Below are positions 35,423 through 44,450 of a stretch of DNA of 64,000 nucleotides, piece after piece. Each line of letters begins with the position of its first letter. The first letter of the stretch is position 1. The stretch comes from Phytohabitans aurantiacus. GTDB lineage: Bacteria; Actinomycetota; Actinomycetes; Mycobacteriales; Micromonosporaceae. The notes below the pieces were generated by a model. That model had not been told where the DNA came from. It searched no databases and saw only the letters and a program-made list of their open reading frames with translations. The stretch is taken from assembly GCF_027923225.1 (NCBI RefSeq), contig NZ_BSDI01000071.1, positions 8,227 through 72,226 of the forward strand. The letters run 5' to 3'. A program made the translations under genes and the position numbers.

Positions 35423-36074
35423 GGCGGCCGCTGTCGCGGGTCGCCTGCCTGCTCGCCGCTGTCGCCGTGCTGGCGGCGGGCTGCGAACAGCCGCTCCCGG
35501 ACGACGATTCGGCCGCCACGCCGGGCCAACCCGCCGCCGAAGGCAGCGGCCCCGAACCGCCCGCGCCTAAGAGTGGAACCAAGCCCGCCATCAAGGTACC
35601 GGACCTGCCGATCGGCCACGCGTACAACGACGGTACGGCGATGAGGCGGTGCCTTACCGTCGCGTGGCTCCCGCCGCCCGACATACCCGACGGCGTCACC
35701 ATCGAGGTCACCGACGTGTGGTTCGATCCCCGGGACATCTTCACACGGAGAAGGCCTTCGACGGATGCCAGAACCGGCTCTGCGAGAAGAAGTTCGTCTT
35801 CCGCGCCGGCACGTACAAGACCAAGGCGGGCCAGTGCTTCGTACCGGCCATCGCGCGGCGGCAGGCCTGGTCAGCCGAGCTGAAGATGTCGGGAAAGATC
35901 CGCTGTCCGGCCGTTGAGAGCCGGCTGTGTACCCGTTTCGCCGCCGCGGTCAAGCAGGAGGTCACCGACGAGGACAGGAACCGGTTCACCGTCGATACGC
36001 CCGACGAGTTTCCGTCGAGCGACCCGCCGGCGACCGGGGAGTCCACCGGCCCGCCACCCGGCGGTGGGGGTTGA
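35419..36074 (+). pseudogene. Lipoprotein gene interrupted by a single frameshift
   Basis: The ATG at 35419 opens MRRPLSRVACLLAAVAVLAAGCEQP, a signal peptide with lipobox LAAGC. The frame reads sensibly through KVPDLPIGHAYNDGTAMRRCLTVAWLPPPDIPDGVTIEVTDVWFDPRDIF. At about 35742-35748 meaning passes to the -1/+2 frame (HTEKAFDGCQNRLCEKKFVFRAGTYKTKAGQCFVPAI...VEVTDEDR-like end, stop 36072-36074). Cysteines appear on both sides. One base gained or lost would restore about 218 residues. It may be a true null allele or a sequence error in this GC-rich stretch. Confidence 0.7.
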
Positions 36075-36079
36075 CGCCG

Positions 36080-36997
36080 GTGCCCGACGAGGAAGCCACC
36101 GGCGGCCACCTGCCGGGCTGGGTCAGCGCCTGGGCCACCGTCATCGCACCGGTCACCGTCCTGAGTGGACTGCTGTTCTACTTCGGGTACGTCTCCTCGC
36201 GGGCGCAGTACGAGTACTTCGGCATCGACGTGGACACCGTGGGCCTGGGCACCCAGGACTACATCATGCGCAGCCCGCAGCCACTGCTGGCCCCGCTGCT
36301 GACCTTCGTGCTGCTCGGCGCCGGGATGCTGACCGCGCATCTGAGCATCCGCCGCCGCATCGCCACCGCGAAGGACTCCGGGCAGCCACGCGCACTGCTC
36401 CCGCTCCGGCGCCTCGTCCGCGTGGCGACCGGCGCTGGGCTCGCCATCCTCGGCGGCGGGATCGCCCTACTGTTCGCCTTTCCGCTCATCGGCGAATGGC
36501 CTGGGTACGACCTGTTTACACCGCTGCTGCTGGCCGTCGGCGCCGGGCTGCTCGCGTACCGGTGGCGCCTGCGTGACCTGCTCGGTTCCGCCGCCGAGCG
36601 GCAGACCGACGACACCCTCCTGCTGCGCCGGATGATCATCGTGATGCTCTACGCGCTCGTCGCCGTGGGAGTCTTCTGGGCGACCGCGACCGTCGCCGGG
36701 TGGTCGGGGCGCGGACTCGCCCGCAACCAGGCGCGCCACCTGGACAGCCTGCCCCGCGTCATCCTCGACACCAAGGAACGGCTGCACCTGCGCTCGCCGG
36801 GCGTCGAGGAGCGCGTCCTGCCGGCGTCGCCGGAGCAGACCTTTCACTACCGGTACCGGCGTTTGCGTCTGCTCATCGTCGGCCGCGACCGGATGTTCCT
36901 CGTACCGGAGACCTGGTCAGCCAGCAACTCCACGCTCGTCGTCCCCCTCGACGAATCGGTGCGCGTCCAGTTCCAGTTCCAGAACAGCCCACCGTGA
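36080..36997 (+). CDS. Four-helix membrane protein of unknown function
   Basis: 305 residues from the GTG at 36080, 10 bp after GGTGGGGG; it begins five bases after the lipoprotein frame's stop, so the two were one operon. Four membrane segments: WATVIAPVTVLSGLLFYFGYV, LLAPLLTFVLLGAGMLTAHL, GAGLAILGGGIALLFAFPLI and IIVMLYALVAVGVFWATATVAG (with a fifth hydrophobic run at FTPLLLAVGAGLLAY). The external C-terminus is about 90 residues. The YFGIDVDTVGLGTQDYIMRSPQPL segment recurs, from memory, in actinobacterial membrane proteins of unknown role. Confidence 0.7.
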   Translation: MPDEEATGGHLPGWVSAWATVIAPVTVLSGLLFYFGYVSSRAQYEYFGIDVDTVGLGTQDYIMRSPQPLLAPLLTFVLLGAGMLTAHLSIRRRIATAKDSGQPRALLPLRRLVRVATGAGLAILGGGIALLFAFPLIGEWPGYDLFTPLLLAVGAGLLAYRWRLRDLLGSAAERQTDDTLLLRRMIIVMLYALVAVGVFWATATVAGWSGRGLARNQARHLDSLPRVILDTKERLHLRSPGVEERVLPASPEQTFHYRYRRLRLLIVGRDRMFLVPETWSASNSTLVVPLDESVRVQFQFQNSPP

Positions 36998-37033
36998 CGG
37001 TTGAGTGTCGGACCTGGGCAATACAGTGCTCCG

Positions 37034-39883
37034 GTGCCGATTGAACGGTGGAGCACGACACAGGTTCTCGCGCTCGCCCCGGATGCCAGCTCGGCGCGGG
37101 GCGCGCAAGGGGTCAGCGGTGCCGCGAAGTGGGAGGCGTCCGGGCGGGCCGGCGACCTGATCTGGGGGCTGTGCCGTGGCAGCGGCAAGCAGCCCTACCA
37201 GGTCTGTGTCGACCTGAGCGAGCCGGCCTACCGCTGCTCCTGCCCGAGCCGGAAGTTCCCGTGCAAGCACGCGCTCGGCCTCATGCTCATGTGGTCCGCG
37301 GGCGGCGCGCTCGAGGGCGAGGAGCCCGGCTGGGTCGGCGAGTGGCGGGCGTCCCGTGCCGCGCGCGCCTCTCGCCCGGCGCCGGCCAAGCGGGCCCAGC
37401 CGAGCGAGGCGACCACGCAGCGGCGCGCCGACCGCATCGCCTCCGGCCTCGAAGATCTCGACCGCTGGCTGCTCGACCAGGTCGCGCACGGGCTGGCGGC
37501 CGCCGAGCGCTCCGGCTACGGGCCCTACGAGGCGGTGGCCGCCCGGCTGGTCGACGCCCAGGCGCCCGGCGCCGCCAACGCGGTCCGGCGGCTGGGGCGG
37601 GTCGCCGGTGTCGGCCAGCACTGGGCCGACCGGCTCCTCGGCGAGCTCGCGCTGCTGCGGCTGCTGGTGTCGGCGTACGGCCGGGTCGGCGAGCTGCCGG
37701 AGCCGCTGGCCGCCACCGTGCGCTCCCGGGTCGGCATCCCGGTGTCCACCGAAGAGGTCCTTCGCACGCCCCGGCTGCGCGACCATTGGCATGTGCTGGG
37801 CCACGCCGACGTGGCCGACGACCGGCTCGTCACGCGGCGCACCTGGCTTCGAGGCGCCGCGTCGGGGCGGTTCGCGCTGCTCCTGGCGTTCGCGCCGCCC
37901 GGGCAGGCGCTTCCCGCCGACACCGTCCCGGGCACCGTCATCGACGCCGAGCTGTGCTGGTACCCGGGCGCCCTCCCCCTGCGCGCCGTGATCGCTGAGC
38001 GACACGGGACGAGCGAGGGAGTTGGCGCGGCGGCGCCTTCTGGCGCCTCACGACCGAGCGAGCCGGGAAACACAGTTCGGGAGGCGCTGGCGGGGTGGGC
38101 AGCCGCGGTGGCCGCCGATCCGTGGTGCGAGCGGGTGCCGATGCTGCTGTCCGGTGTCGCGCTCACCGACGACCGGCACCTGGTCGACGCGGCCGGCGAC
38201 GCGCTGCCGCTGACGGCGGGGCACGACGAGCCGTGGTGGCTGCTCGCGGCCAGCGGCGGCCACCCCGTCACGGTCGCCGGTGAGTACGGTCCGGCCGGGT
38301 TCCGCCCGCTCGCCGCCTGGCCGGAAGGGCAGTACGTGCCGGCGACGCCCGGCCCGAGCGGCGACCGCCGCGGTCCCGCGCTGCCCGCCGAGCTGCTGTC
38401 CACGGCGCTGGTCGGCACCGAGCGGCGCCCGTTCACCGGCGCGACCGTCGACGGGCTGCGGCTCGACGGTGGCGGCCCGGGCGCGCTGCTGGAGGGCGCC
38501 GCGGTCGCACTGGCCTACCGCCGGGCCGGCACGCTGCCCGCCGCCGGCCGGGTGCCCATCGAGCCGGCCCCGGAGGAGAGCGCCACGGTGATACCTCGTG
38601 CGGCGGCGCACCGCCTCGCGCTGCTGGTCACCGACGGCGCCGTGCCGGGTGGCACCGAGATGGCCCTCGGCCTGCTCGGCGACTGGCTGGCGCGGGCCGC
38701 CGAGCGCGGCTACCGGGTGCCGGCCGAGCTGCTGCCCGCCCTGCTCGACGCGGGCCGCCGGCGCGCCGCCCTGCGCCCCGCGCTCGCCGCCGTCGCCGGC
38801 CGCCGGGGCGCCTGGCTCGCCGAGCGCCGCTCCGACTGGCGATACCTGCTGGCCGAGAGTGGCGGCCAATGGGTCGCCGCCCCGAACCCCGACGACTGGG
38901 CCACCGGCACCCCGGGCCAGCGGCTCGCCTACCTCACCGCGGTCCGCGCCGGTGATGCCGCGGCTGGGCTCGACCTGCTCACCGCGACCTTCGACAGCGA
39001 AGATCCAGACGACCGCGCCCGCCTACTCGGCGCGCTGGCCACCGGCCTGTCGCTGGCCGACGAGCCGCTGCTGGAGCGGGCCCTCGACGACCGCCGCAAG
39101 GAGGTCCGCATCACCGCGTGCGACCTGCTGTCGGCGCTGCCCGGCTCGGCTCTGCGCCAGCGGATGGCCGAGCGGGCGCTGGCCTGCGTGCGCCTGGAGC
39201 GGCGGCCGCTCGGCCGCGACCGGCTCGTCGTGACCCCGCCCGCCGAGTTCGACGCCGGCATGCGCCGCGACGGCGTACAGCCTCGGGCGCCGCAGGGTGT
39301 CGGCCCGCAGGCGTGGCTGCTGGAAGAGGTAGTCGCGCGCACCCCGCTTGACACCTGGACCACCGCGTTCGGCATGCCGCCGGCCGACGTGCTGGCGCTG
39401 CCGGCCAACGACGACTGGTCCCTGACCGTCCACAAGGGAATGGCGCGGGCGGCCGCCGCCCAGCACGACCCGGCGTGGGCGGTCCTGCTGGCCGACACGG
39501 TCTCCGACGACGTGCTGGCCGCCCAGCTCTACGAGGCCCTGCCGCCGCCCGAGCTGGCCCGGCACGCGGCTCGGGCGCTGCGCAGCGACCCCATCCGGGC
39601 GCACCGGCTGATCTCCCTGCACACCGGTGCCTGGCCCGACGAGTTGGCCGCCGCCGTCCTGGAGGCGGTCGGGACCCTCGCCGAAGGGCAGCGGCACGCC
39701 TGGCACATCGGCGAGCTGTGCCGCAGCGCCGCCCCGTTGATGCCGGTGCACTTCGCCGAGCCCGCCGCCGCCCTGGCCGAACGGCTGCACGCAGACCACC
39801 CCGACGGCCGCCAGGCGATGCTCGTCGCCCAACTGGCCGCCGCCCTGCACTTCCGCCAAGAGATGTACGAGGAGCTCTCGTGA
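37034..39883 (+). CDS. SWIM zinc-finger protein fused to a DUF5691-like domain
   Basis: 949 residues from the GTG at 37034; TACAGT six bases upstream marks a leaderless start. The N-terminal SWIM motif CxCx6CxH is YRCSCPSRKFPCKHALG (C68, C70, C77, H79), a DNA- or protein-binding zinc finger. The middle (about 130-430) is a helical region with no known fold. From about 450, ELLSTALVGTERRPFTG, GLLGDWLARAAERGYRVPAELLPALLDAGRRRAALRPALAAVAGRRGAWLA and HEAT-like DRRKEVRITACDLLSALPGSAL resemble DUF5691 proteins, which are separate genes in many genomes. It is the first gene of a four-gene operon and ends GTGA into the MoxR gene. Confidence 0.85.
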   Translation: MPIERWSTTQVLALAPDASSARGAQGVSGAAKWEASGRAGDLIWGLCRGSGKQPYQVCVDLSEPAYRCSCPSRKFPCKHALGLMLMWSAGGALEGEEPGWVGEWRASRAARASRPAPAKRAQPSEATTQRRADRIASGLEDLDRWLLDQVAHGLAAAERSGYGPYEAVAARLVDAQAPGAANAVRRLGRVAGVGQHWADRLLGELALLRLLVSAYGRVGELPEPLAATVRSRVGIPVSTEEVLRTPRLRDHWHVLGHADVADDRLVTRRTWLRGAASGRFALLLAFAPPGQALPADTVPGTVIDAELCWYPGALPLRAVIAERHGTSEGVGAAAPSGASRPSEPGNTVREALAGWAAAVAADPWCERVPMLLSGVALTDDRHLVDAAGDALPLTAGHDEPWWLLAASGGHPVTVAGEYGPAGFRPLAAWPEGQYVPATPGPSGDRRGPALPAELLSTALVGTERRPFTGATVDGLRLDGGGPGALLEGAAVALAYRRAGTLPAAGRVPIEPAPEESATVIPRAAAHRLALLVTDGAVPGGTEMALGLLGDWLARAAERGYRVPAELLPALLDAGRRRAALRPALAAVAGRRGAWLAERRSDWRYLLAESGGQWVAAPNPDDWATGTPGQRLAYLTAVRAGDAAAGLDLLTATFDSEDPDDRARLLGALATGLSLADEPLLERALDDRRKEVRITACDLLSALPGSALRQRMAERALACVRLERRPLGRDRLVVTPPAEFDAGMRRDGVQPRAPQGVGPQAWLLEEVVARTPLDTWTTAFGMPPADVLALPANDDWSLTVHKGMARAAAAQHDPAWAVLLADTVSDDVLAAQLYEALPPPELARHAARALRSDPIRAHRLISLHTGAWPDELAAAVLEAVGTLAEGQRHAWHIGELCRSAAPLMPVHFAEPAAALAERLHADHPDGRQAMLVAQLAAALHFRQEMYEELS

Positions 39884-40962
39884 GTACTGAGCCAGCCGGC
39901 ACGCCGGCCATCCGACCGCACGCCGAGCAGCAGTTCGCCGACGAACTGGCCGAGCTCGCCGGCGTCGACGACCGGCCGCGACCGCCGGGTTGGCGGCTGT
40001 CCCCGCAGGCCGTGGTCACGTACCTCCTCGGCGACGGCGGCAAGATCACCCCCAAGTACGTCGGCCCGCGCCGGCTCATGGAGGTCGCGGTGGCCACGCT
40101 CGCCACCGACCGGGCGCTGCTGCTGCTCGGTGTGCCCGGCACCGCCAAGACCTGGGTCTCCGAGCACCTCGCGGCGGCCATCTCCGGCGACTCCACGCTG
40201 CTGGTCCAGGGCACCGCCGGCACCGCCGAAGAGGCCGTCCGGTACGGCTGGAACTACGCCCGGCTGCTCGCCGAGGGCCCGTCCAGCAAGGCCATCGTGG
40301 CCAGCCCGGTCATGCGTGCGATGGAGACCGGCGCGATCGCCCGGGTCGAAGAGCTGACCCGCATGCCCTCCGACGTGCAAGACACGCTCATCACGATCCT
40401 GTCGGAGAAGACGCTGCCGGTCCCCGAGCTGGCCAGCGAGGTGCAGGCCGTCAAGGGCTTCAACGTCATCGCCACCGCCAACGATCGCGACCGCGGCGTC
40501 AACGAGCTGTCCAGCGCGCTGCGCCGCCGCTTCAACACGGTCGTCCTGCCGGTGCCGGCCAGCGCCGACGAAGAGGTCGACATCGTCGCCCGCCGGGTGG
40601 CGCAGCTCGGCCGCTCGCTGGAGCTGCCCGACGTCCCGCCGGCCCTCGACGAGATCCGCCGCGTGGTCACCGTCTTCCGCGAGCTGCGCAACGGCCTCAC
40701 CGAAGACGGCCGCACCAAGCTCAAGTCGCCGACCGGCACGCTCTCCACCGCCGAGGCGATCTCCGTGGTCACCAACGGCTGGGCGCTCGCCGCCCACTTC
40801 GGCGACGGCACGCTGCGCCCCCGCGACGTCGCGGGCGGCATCGTCGGTGCCGTCATCAAGGACCCGGGGACCGACGCCGTGGTGTGGCGGGAGTATCTGG
40901 AGACCGTGGTGCGCGAGCGCGACGGCTGGACCGCGTTCTACCGAGCCGCCCGCGATGCCTGA
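39880..40962 (+). CDS. MoxR-type AAA+ ATPase
   Basis: 360 residues from the GTG at 39880, overlapping the previous stop by four bases. Walker A is GVPGTAKTWVSEHL. The Walker B region is ETGAIARVEELTRMPSDVQDTL, sensor 1 is FNVIATANDRDRGVNELSSAL, and the arginine finger is RRRFNTVVLPV. The helical lid carries DIVARRVAQLGRSL. MoxR ATPases act with vWA proteins as metal-dependent chaperones or remodelers (family knowledge); the vWA gene is two genes downstream. The open frame to 39475 is a shadow of the SWIM gene. Confidence 0.94.
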   Translation: MSTEPAGTPAIRPHAEQQFADELAELAGVDDRPRPPGWRLSPQAVVTYLLGDGGKITPKYVGPRRLMEVAVATLATDRALLLLGVPGTAKTWVSEHLAAAISGDSTLLVQGTAGTAEEAVRYGWNYARLLAEGPSSKAIVASPVMRAMETGAIARVEELTRMPSDVQDTLITILSEKTLPVPELASEVQAVKGFNVIATANDRDRGVNELSSALRRRFNTVVLPVPASADEEVDIVARRVAQLGRSLELPDVPPALDEIRRVVTVFRELRNGLTEDGRTKLKSPTGTLSTAEAISVVTNGWALAAHFGDGTLRPRDVAGGIVGAVIKDPGTDAVVWREYLETVVRERDGWTAFYRAARDA

Positions 40963-43186
40963 GCGGTTCTACGGCATCCGCCACCACGGCCCCGGCTCGG
41001 CGCGGGCGGTCGTGGCGGCGCTCGACGAGCAGCGGCCCGACATCCTGCTCGTCGAGGGGCCGCCCGAGGCGGACACGCTGGTCAAATGGGTCGCCGACGA
41101 GCGGCTCGTGCCGCCGGTCGCCTTGCTCGGCTACGTCGCCGACGATCCACGCCAGGCCGCGTACTGGCCGTTCGCGGTGTTCTCGCCGGAGTGGCAGGCG
41201 ATCCGCTGGGCCGCCGACCACGGCGTACCCGTGCGGTTCTTCGATCTGCCGTACGCCTACCGCCTCGCGGTGGAGGACGAGCCCGCGGACCGGCCGGAAC
41301 GGCCGGCCGACCCCATCGGCGAGCTGGCCGCCGCGGCCGGCTACGACGACCCCGAACGCTGGTGGGAAGACGTGGTCGAGCACCGCGGGGCGCCGGCGTT
41401 CGAGGCCATCGGTGAGGCGATGGCCGCGATCCGTGCCGAGTCCGCGGAGGATCCGGCCGATCTGGTACGCGAGGCGCACATGCGCGGTGTCCTGCGTGAG
41501 GTCCGCAAGACGCACGCCAATCCGGCGGTGGTCTGCGGCGCGTGGCACGTGCCGGCGCTGACCGCCAAGGTGACAGCGGCCCACGACACCGCCCTGCTCA
41601 AGGGGCGTAAGAAGGCCAAGGTCACCTTCACCTGGGTGCCGTGGACGTACGGGCGGCTGGCGTCGTGGCAGGGCTACGGCGCCGGGGTGCGCTCGCCCGG
41701 CTGGTACCACCACCTGTTCACGACACCCGACGAGGTCGTGACCCGGTGGCTGGTCGCCGCCGCCGGAGTACTGCGCGAAGAAGGCGTCCCGACGTCATCG
41801 GCGCACGTGATCGAGGCGATCCGGCTGGCGGAGGCGCTCGCCACCCTGCGCGGCCGGCCCCTCGCCGGGCTCGCCGAGCTGACCGAGGCCACCCGGTCGG
41901 TGCTGTGCGAAGGCGACGAGCTGCGGGTCGACCTGATCGGGCGGCAGCTGGTGGTGAGCGAGCGGCTCGGTTCGATACCCGATGACATGCCCGCGGTGCC
42001 GCTGGCGCGCGACCTGGCCGCGCAACAGCGGACCTTGCGCCTCAAGCCGGAGGCCCTCGAACGCGCGCTCGACCTCGACCTGCGCCGCGACCTCGACCTG
42101 GGGCGCAGCCGGCTGCTGCACCGGCTGCGGCTGCTCGGCGTCGCGTGGGGCGAGCCGGCCGACCGCGCTGGCGGCAAGGGCACGTTCCGCGAGTCGTGGC
42201 GGCTGCGCTGGGTGCCCGAGTTCGCGATCAGCCTGGTCGAGGCCGGCGGATACGGCACGACCGTCGTCACGGCGGCCACCGCCAAGGTCGCCGAGCAGGC
42301 GCGGGCCGCCGAGAGCCTCGCCGAGGTGACACCGCTCGTCGAGGCGTGCCTACTGGCCGACCTGCCCGACGCGTACCCGGCCGTGCTGCACGCCCTCGAC
42401 ACCCGTGCCGCGCTCGACGCCGACGTCGCCCACCTCATGGGTGCCGTGCCGCCGCTGGCCCGCACGCTGCGCTACGGCGACGTGCGCGGCAGCGACGTTG
42501 CCGGGCTGCGCACGGTGACCAGCGGGCTCGTCGCCCGGATCTGCGCCGGCCTGCCCGGCGCCGTCACCTCGCTCGCCGACGAGGCCGCGCAGCCGTTGCG
42601 CAACCACGTCGACGCCGTCCACGCCGCGCTGGCCATGCTCGACGACGAACCGGGCGCCGTTGCGGCCCAGGAGCCCGCGCAGGCGGAGCGAGCGCCAAGA
42701 TCGCTGCGCGACCGGTGGTTGGAGGCGCTCGACGGGCTCGCCGGCTCCGACCGGACCCACCCGCTGATCGCCGGCCGCGTGACCCGCCTGCTGTACGACG
42801 GTGACCGCCTCGACGCCGCCGAGACCCGCCGCCGGATGGGCCTCGTGCTCACCGCCGGCACGCCTCCGTCCGACGCCGCCCAGTGGGTCGAAGGGTTCCT
42901 GGCCGGCGGCGGGCTCCTGCTCGTGCACGACACCGCGCTGCTGTCCCTTGTGGACGAATGGTTGGCGGGCGTGGCCGCAGACTCGTTCACCGACGTGCTG
43001 CCGTTGCTGCGGCGCACGTTCGGCACGTTCGCCGAGCCGGAACGGCGGTCGATCGGCGAGCGGGTGCGCGGCGGAGCGGTCGCCGCGTCGCCCGCCCCGA
43101 TTGGGCTTGACCACGAACGTGCCGCATCGGTGCTGCCCACGCTAGGCATCCTGCTCGGACGGGAGATCCACCATGTCAGTGAGTGA
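40955..43186 (+). CDS. DUF5682 family protein
   Basis: 743 residues from the ATG at 40955, overlapping the MoxR gene by eight bases. The opening FYGIRHHGPGSARAVVAALDEQRPDILLVEGPPEAD is the family signature. HxHGPxS and EGPPE resemble the active-site region of EreA/ChaN/TraB-like proteins, so an esterase- or peptidase-like role is possible (inference). Later parts include WWEDVVEH, a conserved VVCGAWHVPAL and a large helical C-terminus. The family is nearly always encoded with MoxR, vWA and SWIM genes, as here. No membrane segment or signal peptide is seen. Confidence 0.88.
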   Translation: MPERFYGIRHHGPGSARAVVAALDEQRPDILLVEGPPEADTLVKWVADERLVPPVALLGYVADDPRQAAYWPFAVFSPEWQAIRWAADHGVPVRFFDLPYAYRLAVEDEPADRPERPADPIGELAAAAGYDDPERWWEDVVEHRGAPAFEAIGEAMAAIRAESAEDPADLVREAHMRGVLREVRKTHANPAVVCGAWHVPALTAKVTAAHDTALLKGRKKAKVTFTWVPWTYGRLASWQGYGAGVRSPGWYHHLFTTPDEVVTRWLVAAAGVLREEGVPTSSAHVIEAIRLAEALATLRGRPLAGLAELTEATRSVLCEGDELRVDLIGRQLVVSERLGSIPDDMPAVPLARDLAAQQRTLRLKPEALERALDLDLRRDLDLGRSRLLHRLRLLGVAWGEPADRAGGKGTFRESWRLRWVPEFAISLVEAGGYGTTVVTAATAKVAEQARAAESLAEVTPLVEACLLADLPDAYPAVLHALDTRAALDADVAHLMGAVPPLARTLRYGDVRGSDVAGLRTVTSGLVARICAGLPGAVTSLADEAAQPLRNHVDAVHAALAMLDDEPGAVAAQEPAQAERAPRSLRDRWLEALDGLAGSDRTHPLIAGRVTRLLYDGDRLDAAETRRRMGLVLTAGTPPSDAAQWVEGFLAGGGLLLVHDTALLSLVDEWLAGVAADSFTDVLPLLRRTFGTFAEPERRSIGERVRGGAVAASPAPIGLDHERAASVLPTLGILLGREIHHVSE

Positions 43187-44366
43187 GCGCGGCGGCGCGG
43201 CGGCGGAACCGGATCAGCCGTCCGGCGATGACCGGTTGCGCCGGTGGCGACTGGTGCTCGGTGGCGCCGCCGAAGAGTCGCTGGGCGGGCTCAGCGGGGC
43301 GGAGTCGGCGATGGACACGGCGCTCGCGGCGCTGTACGACGGCGGGGGACAGGGCGGCCAGCGCTCCCGCTCGGCGGGCTTGGGCGCGTCCGCACCGCAG
43401 GTGGCCCGCTGGCTCGGCGACATCCGGGAGTACTTCCCCAGCACCGTCGTGCAGATCATGCAGAGCGACGCGATCGACCGGCTCAACCTCACCAGCCTGC
43501 TGCTGGAGCCCGAGATGCTGTCCGCCGTCGAGCCCGACGTGCACCTGGTCGGCACGCTGCTGTCGCTGGGTCAGGTCATGCCCGACAAGACCAAAGACAT
43601 CGCGCGGCAGGTCGTCCGCCAGGTCGTCGACGAGCTCGAACGCCGGATCGCCAACAAGACCAAGGCCGCCGTTACCGGCGCCCTCAACCGCGCCACCAGG
43701 ATCAACCGGCCGCGCCACGCCGACATCGACTGGCGGCGGACCATCCACGCGAACCTCAAGCACTACCAGCCCGACTACCGCACCGTCGTGCCGGAGCGCC
43801 TCATCGGGTACGGCCGGCGCACCACCGCCGTGCAGCGAGACGTGATCCTGTGCGTCGACCAGTCCGGCTCGATGGCCGCCTCGGTCGTCTACTCCGGGGT
43901 GTTCGCGGCGGTACTGGCGTCGATGCGGTCCCTGCGCACCTCGCTCGTCGTCTTCGACACCGCCGTCGTCGACCTCACCGACCAGCTCCACGATCCCGTC
44001 GAGGTGCTCTTCGGCACTCAGCTCGGCGGCGGCACCGACATCAACCGCGCGATCGCGTACTGCCAGGAGCTGGTCACCCGGCCGCGCGACAGCATCTTCG
44101 TACTGATCAGCGACCTGTACGAGGGCGGCATCCGCGCCGAGATGCTGCGGCGGGTGGCGGCGCTCGTCGACTCTGGCGTGCAGGTCGTGGTGCTGCTGGC
44201 GCTGTCAGACGAGGGTGCGCCGGCGTACGACCACGACAACGCGGCGGCGCTGGCTGCGCTGGGCGTGCCCGCGTTCGCCTGTACGCCGGACGCGTTCCCG
44301 GATCTGATGGCCGCCGCGATCGAACGCCGTGACCTGCGCGCGTTCGCGGCCCAGCAGTCGACGTGA
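43173..44366 (+). CDS. vWA domain protein (CoxE-like), partner of MoxR
   Basis: 397 residues from the ATG at 43173, overlapping DUF5682 by 14 bases. A helical N-terminus (about 1-200) precedes a von Willebrand A domain with a complete MIDAS: VILCVDQSGSMAASVVYSG (DxSxS), GGGTDINRAIAYCQ (Thr) and FVLISDLYEGG (Asp). It closes the operon. It is followed by a 16-bp tandem repeat and the convergent DUF72 gene. MoxR-vWA pairs assemble or remodel target complexes; together with the SWIM and DUF5682 proteins the target is unknown. Confidence 0.93.
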   Translation: MSVSERGGAAAEPDQPSGDDRLRRWRLVLGGAAEESLGGLSGAESAMDTALAALYDGGGQGGQRSRSAGLGASAPQVARWLGDIREYFPSTVVQIMQSDAIDRLNLTSLLLEPEMLSAVEPDVHLVGTLLSLGQVMPDKTKDIARQVVRQVVDELERRIANKTKAAVTGALNRATRINRPRHADIDWRRTIHANLKHYQPDYRTVVPERLIGYGRRTTAVQRDVILCVDQSGSMAASVVYSGVFAAVLASMRSLRTSLVVFDTAVVDLTDQLHDPVEVLFGTQLGGGTDINRAIAYCQELVTRPRDSIFVLISDLYEGGIRAEMLRRVAALVDSGVQVVVLLALSDEGAPAYDHDNAAALAALGVPAFACTPDAFPDLMAAAIERRDLRAFAAQQST

Positions 44367-44378
44367 TCGGCCGCCGAC

Positions 44379-44450
44379 CTGATCCGGCCGCGCTCTGATC
44401 CGGCCGCGGGCTGATCCGGCCGCGGGCTGATCCATCCGCGCTCTGATCAG
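44379..44450. repeat. 16-bp tandem repeat between convergent genes
   Basis: Four units of CTGATCCGGCCGCGGG or a close variant at 44379, 44395, 44411 and 44427, plus a half unit at 44443. It fills the space between the vWA stop and the DUF72 stop, whose TCA lies in the last half unit. Each unit contains CGGCCG and could pair with the others. Confidence 0.85.

Noticed and set aside
44379..44450. CRISPR-like array
   Set aside because: Units are directly adjacent without spacers and only 16 bp long; no cas genes are present.
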